Positions 5,597 to 13,275 are shown, counted from the first letter of the stretch. The stretch is 13,277 nt of DNA from CABQCM01 sp965145485 (GCA_965145485.1 CBCTCU010000056.1:1-13277), one strand, 5' to 3'. Numbers and translations are program-made. Notes: generated from the sequence alone by a model not told the origin.

Positions 5597-7255
5597 TTAA
5601 CTCATTCTCCCATGCTCGACGCAATAGACGGTATCCGCAATCCGCATGGTGGACTGGCGATGGGAAACCAGCACCACCGTCTTGCCCTCGCGTTCCTCGT
5701 GGAGGGATTTTAAGATGACGGCTTCGTTTAAGCTGTCCAGGTTACTGGTCGGTTCGTCCAGCAGCAGGAAGGGCGCGTCGTGCAGGAAGGCCCTCGCCAG
5801 CCCCAGCCGCTGCCGCTCCCCGCCGGATAAGGTGTCTCCCAGCTCGCCCACCGGGGTGTCGTATCCCTTTGGAAGCGTCATAATGAACTCATGCACCGAC
5901 GCTTTTTGGCAAGCGGTCTCGATCTCTTCGTCGGTGGCGTCCAATTGGGCAATCCGCAGGTTGTTTTTGATGCTGTCGTGGAACAGATGGGTTTCCTGAG
6001 TAACGAAGCTCTCCATTTCCCGCAGATTCTTCGTATTGATGTCCGCAACTCTTGTGTCGGAAAGCGTTACGCTGCCTTTCTGCACGTCCCAGAACCGCAT
6101 CAGCAGCTTGAGCAGAGTGGACTTCCCGCTGCCGCTGCGCCCCACAATACCCACGATACTGTGTTCCGGTATCTCCACCGACACATCGGAAAGGATGGTT
6201 TCCTTCCCGTAAGAAAAGGTGACCTGCTCCGCCGCAGCGCCGGCGAAAGCGATTTCCGGCCGGCCGGTGACTTCCTCCACCACTGGGGTTTCGTCCAAAA
6301 TATCCAGCACCCGGTTGCCCGCTGCAAAGGTATTTTGTAGGGTGCTGCCCAGATTCGCCAAGGCGATTACCGGCCCAAAGGAGGAGAACAGGGCGATGGT
6401 GGGAATTAACACTCCCTCAAAGCCCACCGCTCCGCTTTGGCAGAGCAGGGCGGAAACAAACAGCATCACAAGGTCAAAGGCCAGCACTGCGGTATTCGTC
6501 ACCGCCGAATTGCGGCCGGAGGTGCGTTTCATGCGTTCCTCGTCTTTGGCAAGGTAGTCGGTTTTCTCATTCATCTGTGCCAGCCGCTTTTTACCCTGCC
6601 CGTATTGCAGGGTTTCGGAAAGGCCCCGCAGGCTGTCCAGCACAAAGCCGGAAAGCTCCCCGGATTTGGTGCGCAAGCGTAATGCGTCGTCCCCGCTGAG
6701 TTTGGATGTCACCAGAGGAATGACAATCCCCACTACCAGGTATGCCACCAGCGCGATGAGGCCCAATAGCCAGTGATAGGAGCCGAGAAATAGGCACATC
6801 ACAATGGTGAACAGCAGGGCAATCGCCGCCGGGGAAATGGTATGGGCGTAGAAGACCTCCAGCAGCTCGATGTCGGAGGTGATGACCGCAATCAAGTCTC
6901 CCCTGTCCCTCCCCTCCAGCTTGGCGGGGCAAAGCCGCCGCAGCGCACGGAATACCTTATCCCGGATCAGCGCCAGCAGCTTGAAGGCGATGAAGTGGTT
7001 GCAGGCCTGTTCCGCATAACGCAGGAGGCCCCGTACGATGGCAAAGACCACCACGCAGGCAAACAGGGCGGTGAGGGTGAAGGGCGTATCGAACCGCAGT
7101 GACTCCAGCACCGCGTAGCCGCCGAATATAGTGATAAAGGCGGCGCATAGATGACCGATGAGGCCCATAAGGATGGCGAGGAGCATATACCCGGCCAGGG
7201 GCTTTACCAACCCGATGAGACGAGCCATGACTTGGAATCCGCTTCGTCTTTTCAC
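5597..7255 (-). CDS. CydC-like ABC half-transporter (permease-ATPase fusion)
   Basis: A 552-residue ABC exporter-fold half-transporter. About six membrane segments fill residues 15-300, and the nucleotide-binding domain follows from about 335. All motifs are intact: Walker A GRSGSGKST (372-380), signature LSGGERQR (476-483), Walker B FLLLDEPT (496-503) and the switch histidine at 532 (VLVSHR). It resembles CydC, the partner of CydD in the E. coli cysteine/glutathione exporter, and should form a heterodimer with the product of the preceding gene. The chosen GTG at 7255 overlaps the preceding stop in a GTGA arrangement, with AAGGAGGG about 10 nt upstream; an ATG ten codons in is a possible alternative. 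No cydAB oxidase genes are near, and the operon is otherwise for haem uptake, so the substrate may be haem or a porphyrin. Substrate and direction are unproven. Confidence 0.88.
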   Translation of the reverse strand: MKRRSGFQVMARLIGLVKPLAGYMLLAILMGLIGHLCAAFITIFGGYAVLESLRFDTPFTLTALFACVVVFAIVRGLLRYAEQACNHFIAFKLLALIRDKVFRALRRLCPAKLEGRDRGDLIAVITSDIELLEVFYAHTISPAAIALLFTIVMCLFLGSYHWLLGLIALVAYLVVGIVIPLVTSKLSGDDALRLRTKSGELSGFVLDSLRGLSETLQYGQGKKRLAQMNEKTDYLAKDEERMKRTSGRNSAVTNTAVLAFDLVMLFVSALLCQSGAVGFEGVLIPTIALFSSFGPVIALANLGSTLQNTFAAGNRVLDILDETPVVEEVTGRPEIAFAGAAAEQVTFSYGKETILSDVSVEIPEHSIVGIVGRSGSGKSTLLKLLMRFWDVQKGSVTLSDTRVADINTKNLREMESFVTQETHLFHDSIKNNLRIAQLDATDEEIETACQKASVHEFIMTLPKGYDTPVGELGDTLSGGERQRLGLARAFLHDAPFLLLDEPTSNLDSLNEAVILKSLHEEREGKTVVLVSHRQSTMRIADTVYCVEHGRMS

Positions 7256-8994
7256 CTTGCGTCGCCCTCCTTTCCGTAGTTTTCCAGAGCCTGCTGGGCG
7301 TTCCACAGTCTTTCATACAGCCCATGATGTTGCAGCAATTCTTCATGGCCGCCCTTTTCCACGACGCTACCCTTTTCCAGCACATAGATGTTGTCGGACT
7401 GCACCACATTCGCCAGCCGGTGGGAGATGAGGATCACCGTCTTGACCTTTGCCAGCTTGTGGATTTGAGCCATGATGTCGTTTTCGCTCTCCGCGTCAAT
7501 ATTGGATGTGGCCTCGTCAAAGATGTATACCGGGCTGTCGTGTAAGAGCGCCCTTGCCAGCGCCAGCCGTTGACATTGCCCGCCCGAAAGGTTCCCCGCC
7601 CTTTCGAGCAGCGGGGTATCTAAGCCCTGCTCCGACGTCAGGAACCCTGCCAGATTGACCTGCTCCAGTACTGCCCATAGCTCTTCATCCGTCGCCGTGG
7701 GGTTACCCATCATCAGGTTATCCCGCACCGTGCCTTTGAACAGATAGCTTTGGTGGCAGACGTAGGTGATATTGCGCAGAATGGAAATTTCATTGACATC
7801 CTTCAGCCCCACGCCGCCAATGGTGACTGAACCGGTATAGCCCTTGTTCCGCCCCATCAGAATAGAAGCCACAGTCGATTTTCCGCAGCCACTCTCGCCG
7901 ACTAGGGCGGTAAAACTGCCCTGGGGAAATTTCAGATTCACGTCATGGAGAATTTCCCGATTCGGTTCATAGGAAAAACACAGGCCGGAGCAGGCGATGT
8001 CGTGTCGCAGGGGGAAGCTCTCGGAAACCGACTGCTTGTGTTCCGGGAGATCCAGCAGGCGGAAGATTTTGTCGCTGGCGGCCATGCCGTTCATGGCGAT
8101 ATGAAAAAAGCTGCCGAGCTGCCGCATGGGGAGGAAAAAGTCCGCCGCCAGCAGGATAATCAGCAAACAGCCGGCCAGCGAGACATGGTTATTCGCATAC
8201 TGCGTCACCGCCATGATGACCCCCAGCGCCGCCCCGCCGTAGGCGATGAGATCCATGATGGTGATGGAATTGAGTTGCATGGTGAGCACCTTCATGGTGA
8301 TTTTGCGGAATTTCTCAGCTTCCACGTTCATCTCTTTATTCTTAAACTTGTCCGCCTGATAGATTTTCAGGGTGGTCAGCCCCTGCAAATTTTCGAGGAA
8401 GGTATCGCCCAGCGCCGTGTACTGCCCCCAGTATTTTGAGAGCAGCTTTTTCGCCCAGGTCTGCACCGCCGCAATCGCCACGGGAATCAGCGGCACGCAG
8501 ACCAGCAGCACTATGGCCGCCGGGGTATTGATAAAGCAGAGCACCACAAACAGGGTAAGCGGCGCCAGCATGGCATAGAAAAACTGAGGCAGATAGGCCC
8601 CAAAGTAGGTTTCCAGCTGGTCGACGCCCTCCACCGCCACCTGCACCACCTCTGAGGTTTTTACCTGCTCGTTGTAGGAGGCGCCCAGCCGCAGCAGCTT
8701 CTCATAAATTTGCTCCCGCAGGGTTTTCTTAACCGCCTTGGTGGAAAGGTAGCTCATTCTGGAGGCCCCCGTGGTGCAGAAAAACCGGATGAGGAGTGCC
8801 ACAAGCGTCACAGCTGCCGTCGTCCACAGGGTAGAGGGATCGGCGTTGCCGTAGTAAAGCCCGGCAAACAGGTTTGTGATACGGAACATCATGGCAATGT
8901 TCGCCGCCAGGGAGCACCACTGCAAAATGACGTTCCCGGCGATGTATTTTTTGCTCTCGGCCACGGTGCCGATCAGCCTCTTGTTAATCATCAC
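7252..8994 (-). CDS. CydD-like ABC half-transporter (permease-ATPase fusion)
   Basis: A 580-residue ABC exporter-fold protein. Six membrane segments lie in residues 15-300, with TSEVVQVAVEGVDQLETYFG (113-132) typical of CydD-type proteins. The ATPase domain has Walker A GESGCGKST (366-374), signature LSGGQCQR (469-476, with an uncommon cysteine before QR), Walker B VYIFDEAT (489-496) and the switch histidine at 525. It should pair with the CydC-like product of the following gene, whose start overlaps this stop. The start is GTG at 8994 or ATG at 8991; AAAGGGGGG lies 8 nt before the GTG. The start overlaps the end of the 44-residue membrane protein gene, so the chain dtxR, small gene, cydD-like, cydC-like is translationally coupled. 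E. coli CydDC is known as a thiol exporter and binds haem; haem transport by it has also been reported. Here a haem-related role is inferred from context. Confidence 0.88.
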   Translation of the reverse strand: MMINKRLIGTVAESKKYIAGNVILQWCSLAANIAMMFRITNLFAGLYYGNADPSTLWTTAAVTLVALLIRFFCTTGASRMSYLSTKAVKKTLREQIYEKLLRLGASYNEQVKTSEVVQVAVEGVDQLETYFGAYLPQFFYAMLAPLTLFVVLCFINTPAAIVLLVCVPLIPVAIAAVQTWAKKLLSKYWGQYTALGDTFLENLQGLTTLKIYQADKFKNKEMNVEAEKFRKITMKVLTMQLNSITIMDLIAYGGAALGVIMAVTQYANNHVSLAGCLLIILLAADFFLPMRQLGSFFHIAMNGMAASDKIFRLLDLPEHKQSVSESFPLRHDIACSGLCFSYEPNREILHDVNLKFPQGSFTALVGESGCGKSTVASILMGRNKGYTGSVTIGGVGLKDVNEISILRNITYVCHQSYLFKGTVRDNLMMGNPTATDEELWAVLEQVNLAGFLTSEQGLDTPLLERAGNLSGGQCQRLALARALLHDSPVYIFDEATSNIDAESENDIMAQIHKLAKVKTVILISHRLANVVQSDNIYVLEKGSVVEKGGHEELLQHHGLYERLWNAQQALENYGKEGDAR

Positions 8995-9118
8995 GGCTTC
9001 GTCCCCCCTTTATGATTTTTCTCATCGCTGCTTTTACGCCGGAGCACAAGGCCACGATGGCTGCTACCAATACCATGGATGCCAAACCGTAGAAAAAGAA
9101 CTGCATCGCATTATTCAT
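8984..9118 (-). CDS. small single-span membrane protein (44 residues)
   Basis: An overlooked small gene bridging the regulator and the CydD-like gene. It begins at ATG 9118, inside the last codons of the regulator gene, and ends with TAA at 8984-8986, inside the start of the CydD-like gene. The product starts MNNAMQFFFYGLASMVLVAA, continues IVALCSGVKAAMR and ends KIIKGGRSRDD: one hydrophobic segment (about 6-28) followed by a basic tail, so the N-terminus should be outside and the tail in the cytosol. Its ribosome binding site is weak (GGGAG close to the start), which fits coupling to the upstream gene. Without it there would be a gap of about 115 nt between regulator and transporter, unlike the tight packing of the rest. 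I do not recognise the family. An accessory subunit of the ABC pair is a fair guess. Confidence 0.7.
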   Translation of the reverse strand: MNNAMQFFFYGLASMVLVAAIVALCSGVKAAMRKIIKGGRSRDD

Positions 9119-9494
9119 GGTCTCCCGCCTTCTTTCTTTTCGCCAATTCCTTAAGGGCTTCATAGCTTTCCGGGCTGACGGCGTGCTCCATCAGACAGGC
9201 GTCGGCCGCCGCTGTTTTCCCGTCCACGCCCAGGTCTTCCAGAAGGGACTGGAAAGTCTGGTGCCGTTCATAGGTGGCCTGGGCAACCTTCTTTCCCAGA
9301 CCGGTCAAGTGAATCTCGTGCCCCTCGTCCAGAAACAGATAGCCCTCCTGTTCCAACGCCCTGAGAGATACGGAAACCGTCGGCCTGGACACGCCAAGCT
9401 GAGCGGCGATATCCACGCCGCGAACGCGGCCATTCTGCTTTTGCAGAAGATAAATGGTTTTCAGGTAGTCCTCGACGGTTTTTTGTTGTTTCAT
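9111..9494 (-). CDS. DtxR/MntR-family metal-dependent transcriptional regulator
   Basis: A 127-residue regulator with an N-terminal winged helix (residues 5-65; helix-turn-helix VDIAAQLGVSRPTVSVSLRAL at 27-47) and a metal-binding and dimerisation domain (66-127). It lacks the SH3-like third domain of DtxR and IdeR and so has the shorter MntR layout. Likely metal ligands by alignment from memory are D9, H78 (ERH), C100, E103 and H104 (DACLMEH). The cysteine corresponds to DtxR C102, whereas MntR has glutamate there, so an iron-type response is favoured. It would repress the operon when metal is plentiful. Its operator should lie at the operon promoter, which is outside the window. The ATG at 9494 has GAAAGGAGG about 11 nt upstream. 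It sits 60 nt after the ATPase gene. Confidence 0.92.
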   Translation of the reverse strand: MKQQKTVEDYLKTIYLLQKQNGRVRGVDIAAQLGVSRPTVSVSLRALEQEGYLFLDEGHEIHLTGLGKKVAQATYERHQTFQSLLEDLGVDGKTAAADACLMEHAVSPESYEALKELAKRKKAGDHE

Positions 9495-9554
9495 GCGGCT
9501 TTCTGCCTCCTTTCTATCTGCTTGTGGAGGACGCGCGCCGAAGAACGCCCCATT

Positions 9555-10331
9555 CTATACCGGAATGACAAACGGCTTGCCGTCCACGCTCTGGATATTC
9601 AGTTCCACATCGTAGACCTCCCGTACCAGCTCGCTTGTAATGATCTCTTCTGGAAGGCCGTGAGCAATGATCTTTGCGTCCTTCATGGCGACGATCTCGT
9701 CGCTGTAGTAGAGGGACTGGTTGATGTCGTGGAGCACCATGACAATGGTGATGGCGTATTCCCGGTTGAGCTGACGGATGAGCTTCAAAATCTGTAGCTG
9801 GTAGCGGATATCCAGGTAGGTGGTGGGTTCGTCCAAAAACAGCACCCTGGTATCCTGGGCCAGCGCCATGGCGATCCATACCCGCTGTTTCTGGCCGCCG
9901 GACAGCTCGGACACCGGCTTATCCTTGTGCTTGTAGGTGTGGGTGATCTCCAGTGCCCAGCGGATTTTCTCCTCGTCCTCTTTCGGATCGGGGGAAAGCC
10001 CCATGGTGTGGTAGGGTGTTCTTCCGTATCCCACCAGTTTCTCTACGCTCAGATCCACCGGCGTGGTGTTGTACTGGTGGACGATGGAGACTTCCTTTGC
10101 AAAGTCTTTGAGCCGCATGCCGGCAACATTGCTCTCCCGCAGGAAAATTTCACCTTCGTCCGGACGGAGGTTTTTGGTCATTAAATTGAACAGTGTGCTC
10201 TTTCCGCAGCCGTTGGCCCCGATGAGGGTCGTGATTTTTCCCTTGTGAAGCTCCAAGTCCAGATTCTTCAGCACCTGCTGTTTGCCGTAGGCAAAGGAGA
10301 GGTTCTTGACGGTAAAAACATTACTGGCCAT
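9555..10331 (-). CDS. haem/iron-siderophore-type ABC transporter ATPase (FepC/FhuC class)
   Basis: A 258-residue cytosolic ATPase of the FepC/FhuC/BtuD class that powers FecCD-type permeases. Motifs are complete: Walker A GANGCGKST (38-46), Q-loop Q86 (VHQ), signature LSGGQKQR (143-150), Walker B VLFLDEPT (163-170), D-loop YLD and the switch histidine H201 (VLHDINQS). SYPE-like features of this class such as TTPVDLSVEKLVGYGRTPY (89-107) are also present. The ATG at 10331 overlaps the end of the permease gene by 11 nt and has AAGGAGG upstream, so permease and ATPase are coupled. Together with the IsdE-like lipoprotein and the permease it forms a complete importer, most likely for haem. Confidence 0.95.
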   Translation of the reverse strand: MASNVFTVKNLSFAYGKQQVLKNLDLELHKGKITTLIGANGCGKSTLFNLMTKNLRPDEGEIFLRESNVAGMRLKDFAKEVSIVHQYNTTPVDLSVEKLVGYGRTPYHTMGLSPDPKEDEEKIRWALEITHTYKHKDKPVSELSGGQKQRVWIAMALAQDTRVLFLDEPTTYLDIRYQLQILKLIRQLNREYAITIVMVLHDINQSLYYSDEIVAMKDAKIIAHGLPEEIITSELVREVYDVELNIQSVDGKPFVIPV

Positions 10332-11313
10332 AGCTTTGTCTCGACCTCCTTAAGAGCAGGATAAAGAAGGGGCCGCCCACCACCGACATGATGACGGAGG
10401 CGCTGATCTCATAAGGCGCGGCGATGGTGCGCCCCACCGTGTCCGCCAGCAGCAGAGTGAACGCTCCCAGCAGGATGGAATAGGGCACCAGCACTTTGTG
10501 ATTGCTCCCCACCAGCAGCCTTGCAATATGCGGGACGATCAGCCCCAAAAAGCTGATGGGGCCGATGACCGCCGTACTGATGGAAGCCAGCAGCACCGCA
10601 ATGGTCGAAATGATGATGCGGCTGCGGGTGACGTTCACGCCCAGGCTCCTCGCCGTCTTGTCCTCCAGCGCCAGCAGGTTGCATTGTCCCAGCACAAAGA
10701 TGGAGGCGATCAGGCCGATGACGACATACAAAAGCAGCGTCTGGAAATCGTCCCAGGTCTTCATCGTAATGTTGGCGTTGACGATGCTGGCCGCCCCCGT
10801 ATAAGTGCTGCCCGTGCCGGAGTTGAAGGCGCTCATGAGCCCTGTAAACATAGCGTTGACCGCCACGCCGACGAGGATAATGCGCAGAGGCGAAAGCCCG
10901 CCCTTCCACGAAAGGGAGTACACCAGCAGGAAGGCGATCATCCCGCCCAAAAATGCAAACAGGGGCGTGAAAAAGTAGAGTGTCGGCACAAAGGCGGTAA
11001 TGAGCACCGCCGTCAGGCTCGCGCCGGAGCTGATGCCGATGATACCAGGGTCGGCCAGCGGGTTTTTCATCACGGCCTGCAACAGCACGCCGGAAACAGC
11101 GATGGCCGCCCCGCCGAAAATGGCAATGAAGATGCGGGGAAAGCGCAAGTCGTAAATGGTCGCCACGTTCTCGTTGTATTCAATAAAGAGTCCTTTGAAC
11201 AGTTCCAAGGGTGTTACCTTCAAGCTGCCGGTGTTGACGGCAACCAGGAAAAGCGCCAGCAGCCCCAGAGCAGTGATCACAAAGGAGAGGATTTTCTTTT
11301 GGTTGCTTACCAT
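10321..11313 (-). CDS. FecCD-family permease of the haem ABC importer
   Basis: A 330-residue polytopic membrane protein of the FecCD/BtuC family, of normal length, with around nine or ten hydrophobic segments. Family landmarks are RFPRIFIAIFGGAAIAVSGV (residues 57-76), LLQAVMKNPLADPGIIGISSGAS (77-99) and the cytosolic coupling region with GPISFLGLIVPHIARLL in the second half. It forms the homodimeric channel through which the lipoprotein-delivered ligand passes. The role corresponds to IsdF of the S. aureus Isd system, judged by its place directly after an IsdE-like gene. The ATG at 11313 has AAAGGAG 8 nt upstream. The gene follows the lipoprotein gene after 66 nt and overlaps the ATPase gene. 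Confidence 0.95.
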   Translation of the reverse strand: MVSNQKKILSFVITALGLLALFLVAVNTGSLKVTPLELFKGLFIEYNENVATIYDLRFPRIFIAIFGGAAIAVSGVLLQAVMKNPLADPGIIGISSGASLTAVLITAFVPTLYFFTPLFAFLGGMIAFLLVYSLSWKGGLSPLRIILVGVAVNAMFTGLMSAFNSGTGSTYTGAASIVNANITMKTWDDFQTLLLYVVIGLIASIFVLGQCNLLALEDKTARSLGVNVTRSRIIISTIAVLLASISTAVIGPISFLGLIVPHIARLLVGSNHKVLVPYSILLGAFTLLLADTVGRTIAAPYEISASVIMSVVGGPFFILLLRRSRQSYGQ

Positions 11314-11336
11314 AGGCAGTTCTCCTTTTGAGGGAA

Positions 11337-11374
11337 GCGGCCAGAATTCTCCTGACTGGAAAAAGACCGGCCAC
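11337..11374 (-). repeat. weak dyad between the lipoprotein and permease genes
   Basis: On the - strand GTGGCC (11374-11369) can pair with GGCCGC (11342-11337) with one G-T wobble, extended by further wobbles. No T-run follows, so it is not a terminator. Such intercistronic hairpins often stabilise the mRNA of an abundant binding protein; that role is a guess here. Confidence 0.25.
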
Positions 11375-11379
11375 TTTTT

Positions 11380-12282
11380 TTATTTGTTCGTGGATTCCTC
11401 GCCATAGAGCATGGGCTGAAGCTGCTCCAGCGCCTCCTCATAGTTGAAATTAGCGCTCATGTTGAAGAGGGAGGAATCCAGGTCATAAACCCGCCCCTCT
11501 TTCACCGCCGTAAAGTGCTGCCAGATGTCGTTGGTGGCAAACTCCTCGGCAAACATCTCCCGCGCCTGATCGGGCAGACCATGGGCGGCCCGGACAATCA
11601 CGTCCGCGTCTTTGAGCTTCATATCCTCGGTGTTGGCAAACAGGAATTCCTGCCCGCCCCCGTCTCCGTAGACGTTGGCGCCGCCCGCCAGCTTGACCAG
11701 GCTGCCCACATAGCTGTTGTCGGTCGCCACGATGTAGGAGCCGGGCAGCCCCATGAGCACCAGCACCGTGGGGGGTTCCTTGCCCTCGTTTTTGCCGCGG
11801 TATTTCTCCATAAAGGCGTTGTATTCGTCCACCAGCGCCTGCGCTTCCTCCTCCCGGTCAAACTTCTTGCCCAGGTCGGCGATGGAAGCGTACATTCCCT
11901 CCACACTGCGCAGGTTCAAAAACAAGGAGCCAATGCCGGTAGCGGCATATTTGGGCTGTAGGTCGTTCTGTAAGGTGTTGGGAGATAGCACATAGTCCGG
12001 GTTCAGGGATTTTATCATCTCCAGATCCGGGTTCATGGGCATTCCCACCGTGGGCAGGTCGGCGTACTGCTCGGGCAGCTCGCTGCTGGTTTCACACACG
12101 CCCACCAGATCCAAATTCAATTTATCGCAGATATCCGCTACAGCGGACGAAGTGGCAATCAGGCGGAGGGAATTTTCGTCCGCCGTACTGCCGGCATTTT
12201 CCGGATGCTGGTTGACACAGCCCACCACAGACAGCGCCAACACGCCGGTTAAAGCAAGAGAGATAAGCTTTCTAGGTTGCAT
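11380..12282 (-). CDS. isdE: IsdE-like haem-binding lipoprotein of an ABC importer
   Basis: A 300-residue substrate-binding lipoprotein. The signal sequence ends in a lipobox (SVVGC, lipidated C22), so it is tethered to the outer face of the membrane. It closely recalls S. aureus IsdE along its whole length: VGMPMNPDLE (79-88), VLMGLPGSYIVATDNSYVG (175-193), LVKLAGGANVY, RAAHGLPDQAREMF (231-244) and NDIWQHFTAVK (251-261). IsdE holds haem iron with a methionine and a histidine (M78 and H229 there); the matching residues here by eye are M83 and H234, both kept, so haem is the likely ligand. The ATG at 12282 is 6 nt after the receptor gene and has a modest GAGG ribosome binding site, which fits coupling. 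It would take haem from the Shp-like receptor and deliver it to the permease. Confidence 0.93.
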   Translation of the reverse strand: MQPRKLISLALTGVLALSVVGCVNQHPENAGSTADENSLRLIATSSAVADICDKLNLDLVGVCETSSELPEQYADLPTVGMPMNPDLEMIKSLNPDYVLSPNTLQNDLQPKYAATGIGSLFLNLRSVEGMYASIADLGKKFDREEEAQALVDEYNAFMEKYRGKNEGKEPPTVLVLMGLPGSYIVATDNSYVGSLVKLAGGANVYGDGGGQEFLFANTEDMKLKDADVIVRAAHGLPDQAREMFAEEFATNDIWQHFTAVKEGRVYDLDSSLFNMSANFNYEEALEQLQPMLYGEESTNK

Positions 12283-12288
12283 CGGACA

Positions 12289-13275
12289 TCAGCCTCGTTT
12301 CTTTCTGCGGAAGAAGCCCAAGTACCACACGCATCCGCCCGCAACGGCTATGACGATGATCCCGCCGATGACCCACCAGATCACCGGATTGCCGGTACTG
12401 CCGCCGTTATCCCGTGTTTGGGTGGAAGGATCGCTCACCGCATTGCCGTAAGCGTCGAATTCCGCCAGGCCGGCCACCGTTTCTTCCTCTTCAACGCAAG
12501 AGGTGCTGGCGGTGGGGCCGGAAGAAGTTGCGTGTGCGGAGGAAGGCGCGTCCGAAGCCGGAGTTTCGCTGGACGGCGTTTGGCCGCCGGACGTATCGGT
12601 AGCAGGCGTCTGGGCGGCAGGCGTCTGGGTGGAGGGTGCCTGGGTGGCAGATGTCTGGGTTGCGGGCGCCTGGGTAGCAGGCGTACTGATTGTGGACTGC
12701 TCCGGCTGCGTATCGGGTTCCTGCGCGGGTTCCTCCACCTTTACGCTGGTGACAAAATCACCCGAACCGGATTTCAGATCGCCAACCGTTATGTAAAAGA
12801 CGACGTCCCGCCCCATGGGGATGACATACATATTGCAGCGGATAATGGCGCTTTCGCTGGGCACCTGCATCCGGAAATCGGTGGTATTGTTGGTGAAGTC
12901 CTCCTGCATAACCGTAGCGGAAACCGATGAAAAATCCCCGTTTCGGCTTCCGTCCACCTGAAACTGCGGATCCTGAATGTTATCCATAAGGTTGAGTCGC
13001 ACGGTAACATAGGCATTGCCCTGCGAATCCACTTCAACCAGAGCGGCCTTGTTCAGGGCGCTGTCGGTCATCGACTGGCCGAGGACATAGGAACCCTCGC
13101 CGCCGGAATCCTCAATGATCCCGGTGGTTGGATGCTTATAGTGGGAGGTTGCGGTTGCGGTATAGATGCCGTTAGATGCTGCTAACACCGGTATGGAAGC
13201 AATGCCCGCCACAAGGGCGAGCATTACCACCATACTGCATATTGCCCTTTTCCGCTTTAATGCAGTATTTGTCAT
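12289..13275 (-). CDS. Shp-like cell-surface haem-binding protein
   Basis: A 328-residue exported receptor. An N-terminal signal peptide (KRKR, then a hydrophobic core to about residue 33, ALAAS-type end) precedes a haem-binding Shp domain, a NEAT-like fold, at about 36-180. Typical phrases are HYKHPTTGIIEDSGGEGSY (45-63), GQSMTDSAL, YVTVRLNLMDNIQDPQFQVDG and RCNMYVIPMGRDVVFYIT. S. pyogenes Shp binds haem iron with two methionines (66 and 153); M69 and M154 here match by eye. A T/P/Q/A-rich stalk (183-260) leads to an acidic segment and a C-terminal membrane helix (298-320) with an RRKKRG tail. There is no LPXTG, so like Shp it stays in the membrane and does not get linked to the wall. The ATG is 2 nt from the window edge; the ribosome binding site and promoter are not visible, and a slightly earlier start cannot be excluded. 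Confidence 0.9.
   Translation of the reverse strand: MTNTALKRKRAICSMVVMLALVAGIASIPVLAASNGIYTATATSHYKHPTTGIIEDSGGEGSYVLGQSMTDSALNKAALVEVDSQGNAYVTVRLNLMDNIQDPQFQVDGSRNGDFSSVSATVMQEDFTNNTTDFRMQVPSESAIIRCNMYVIPMGRDVVFYITVGDLKSGSGDFVTSVKVEEPAQEPDTQPEQSTISTPATQAPATQTSATQAPSTQTPAAQTPATDTSGGQTPSSETPASDAPSSAHATSSGPTASTSCVEEEETVAGLAEFDAYGNAVSDPSTQTRDNGGSTGNPVIWWVIGGIIVIAVAGGCVWYLGFFRRKKRG
12602..12691. repeat. six 15-bp tandem units in the receptor stalk
   Basis: Six diverged copies of a 15-bp unit (prototype GCAGGCGTCTGGGTG on the + strand) begin at 12602, 12617, 12632, 12647, 12662 and 12677. In the receptor they encode a five-residue repeat of the TQTPA/TQAPS kind. As 15 is a multiple of three, copy number can change without breaking the frame, which would alter stalk length. 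Confidence 0.8.

Noticed and set aside
9495..9554. Separate promoter or DtxR operator in front of the regulator gene
   Set aside because: The 60-nt gap shows only a ribosome binding site; no convincing -35/-10 pair or dyad was seen.
10498..11331. 277-codon open frame on the + strand across the permease gene
   Set aside because: Shadow of the FecCD permease, very rich in H, Q, R and D, with no family match.
12289..12340. LPXTG-type wall sorting signal at the receptor C-terminus
   Set aside because: A membrane helix and basic tail are present, but no LPXTG or NPQTN-like motif precedes them.
12602..12691. CRISPR or intergenic minisatellite
   Set aside because: The 15-bp units have no spacers and lie in frame within the receptor stalk code.
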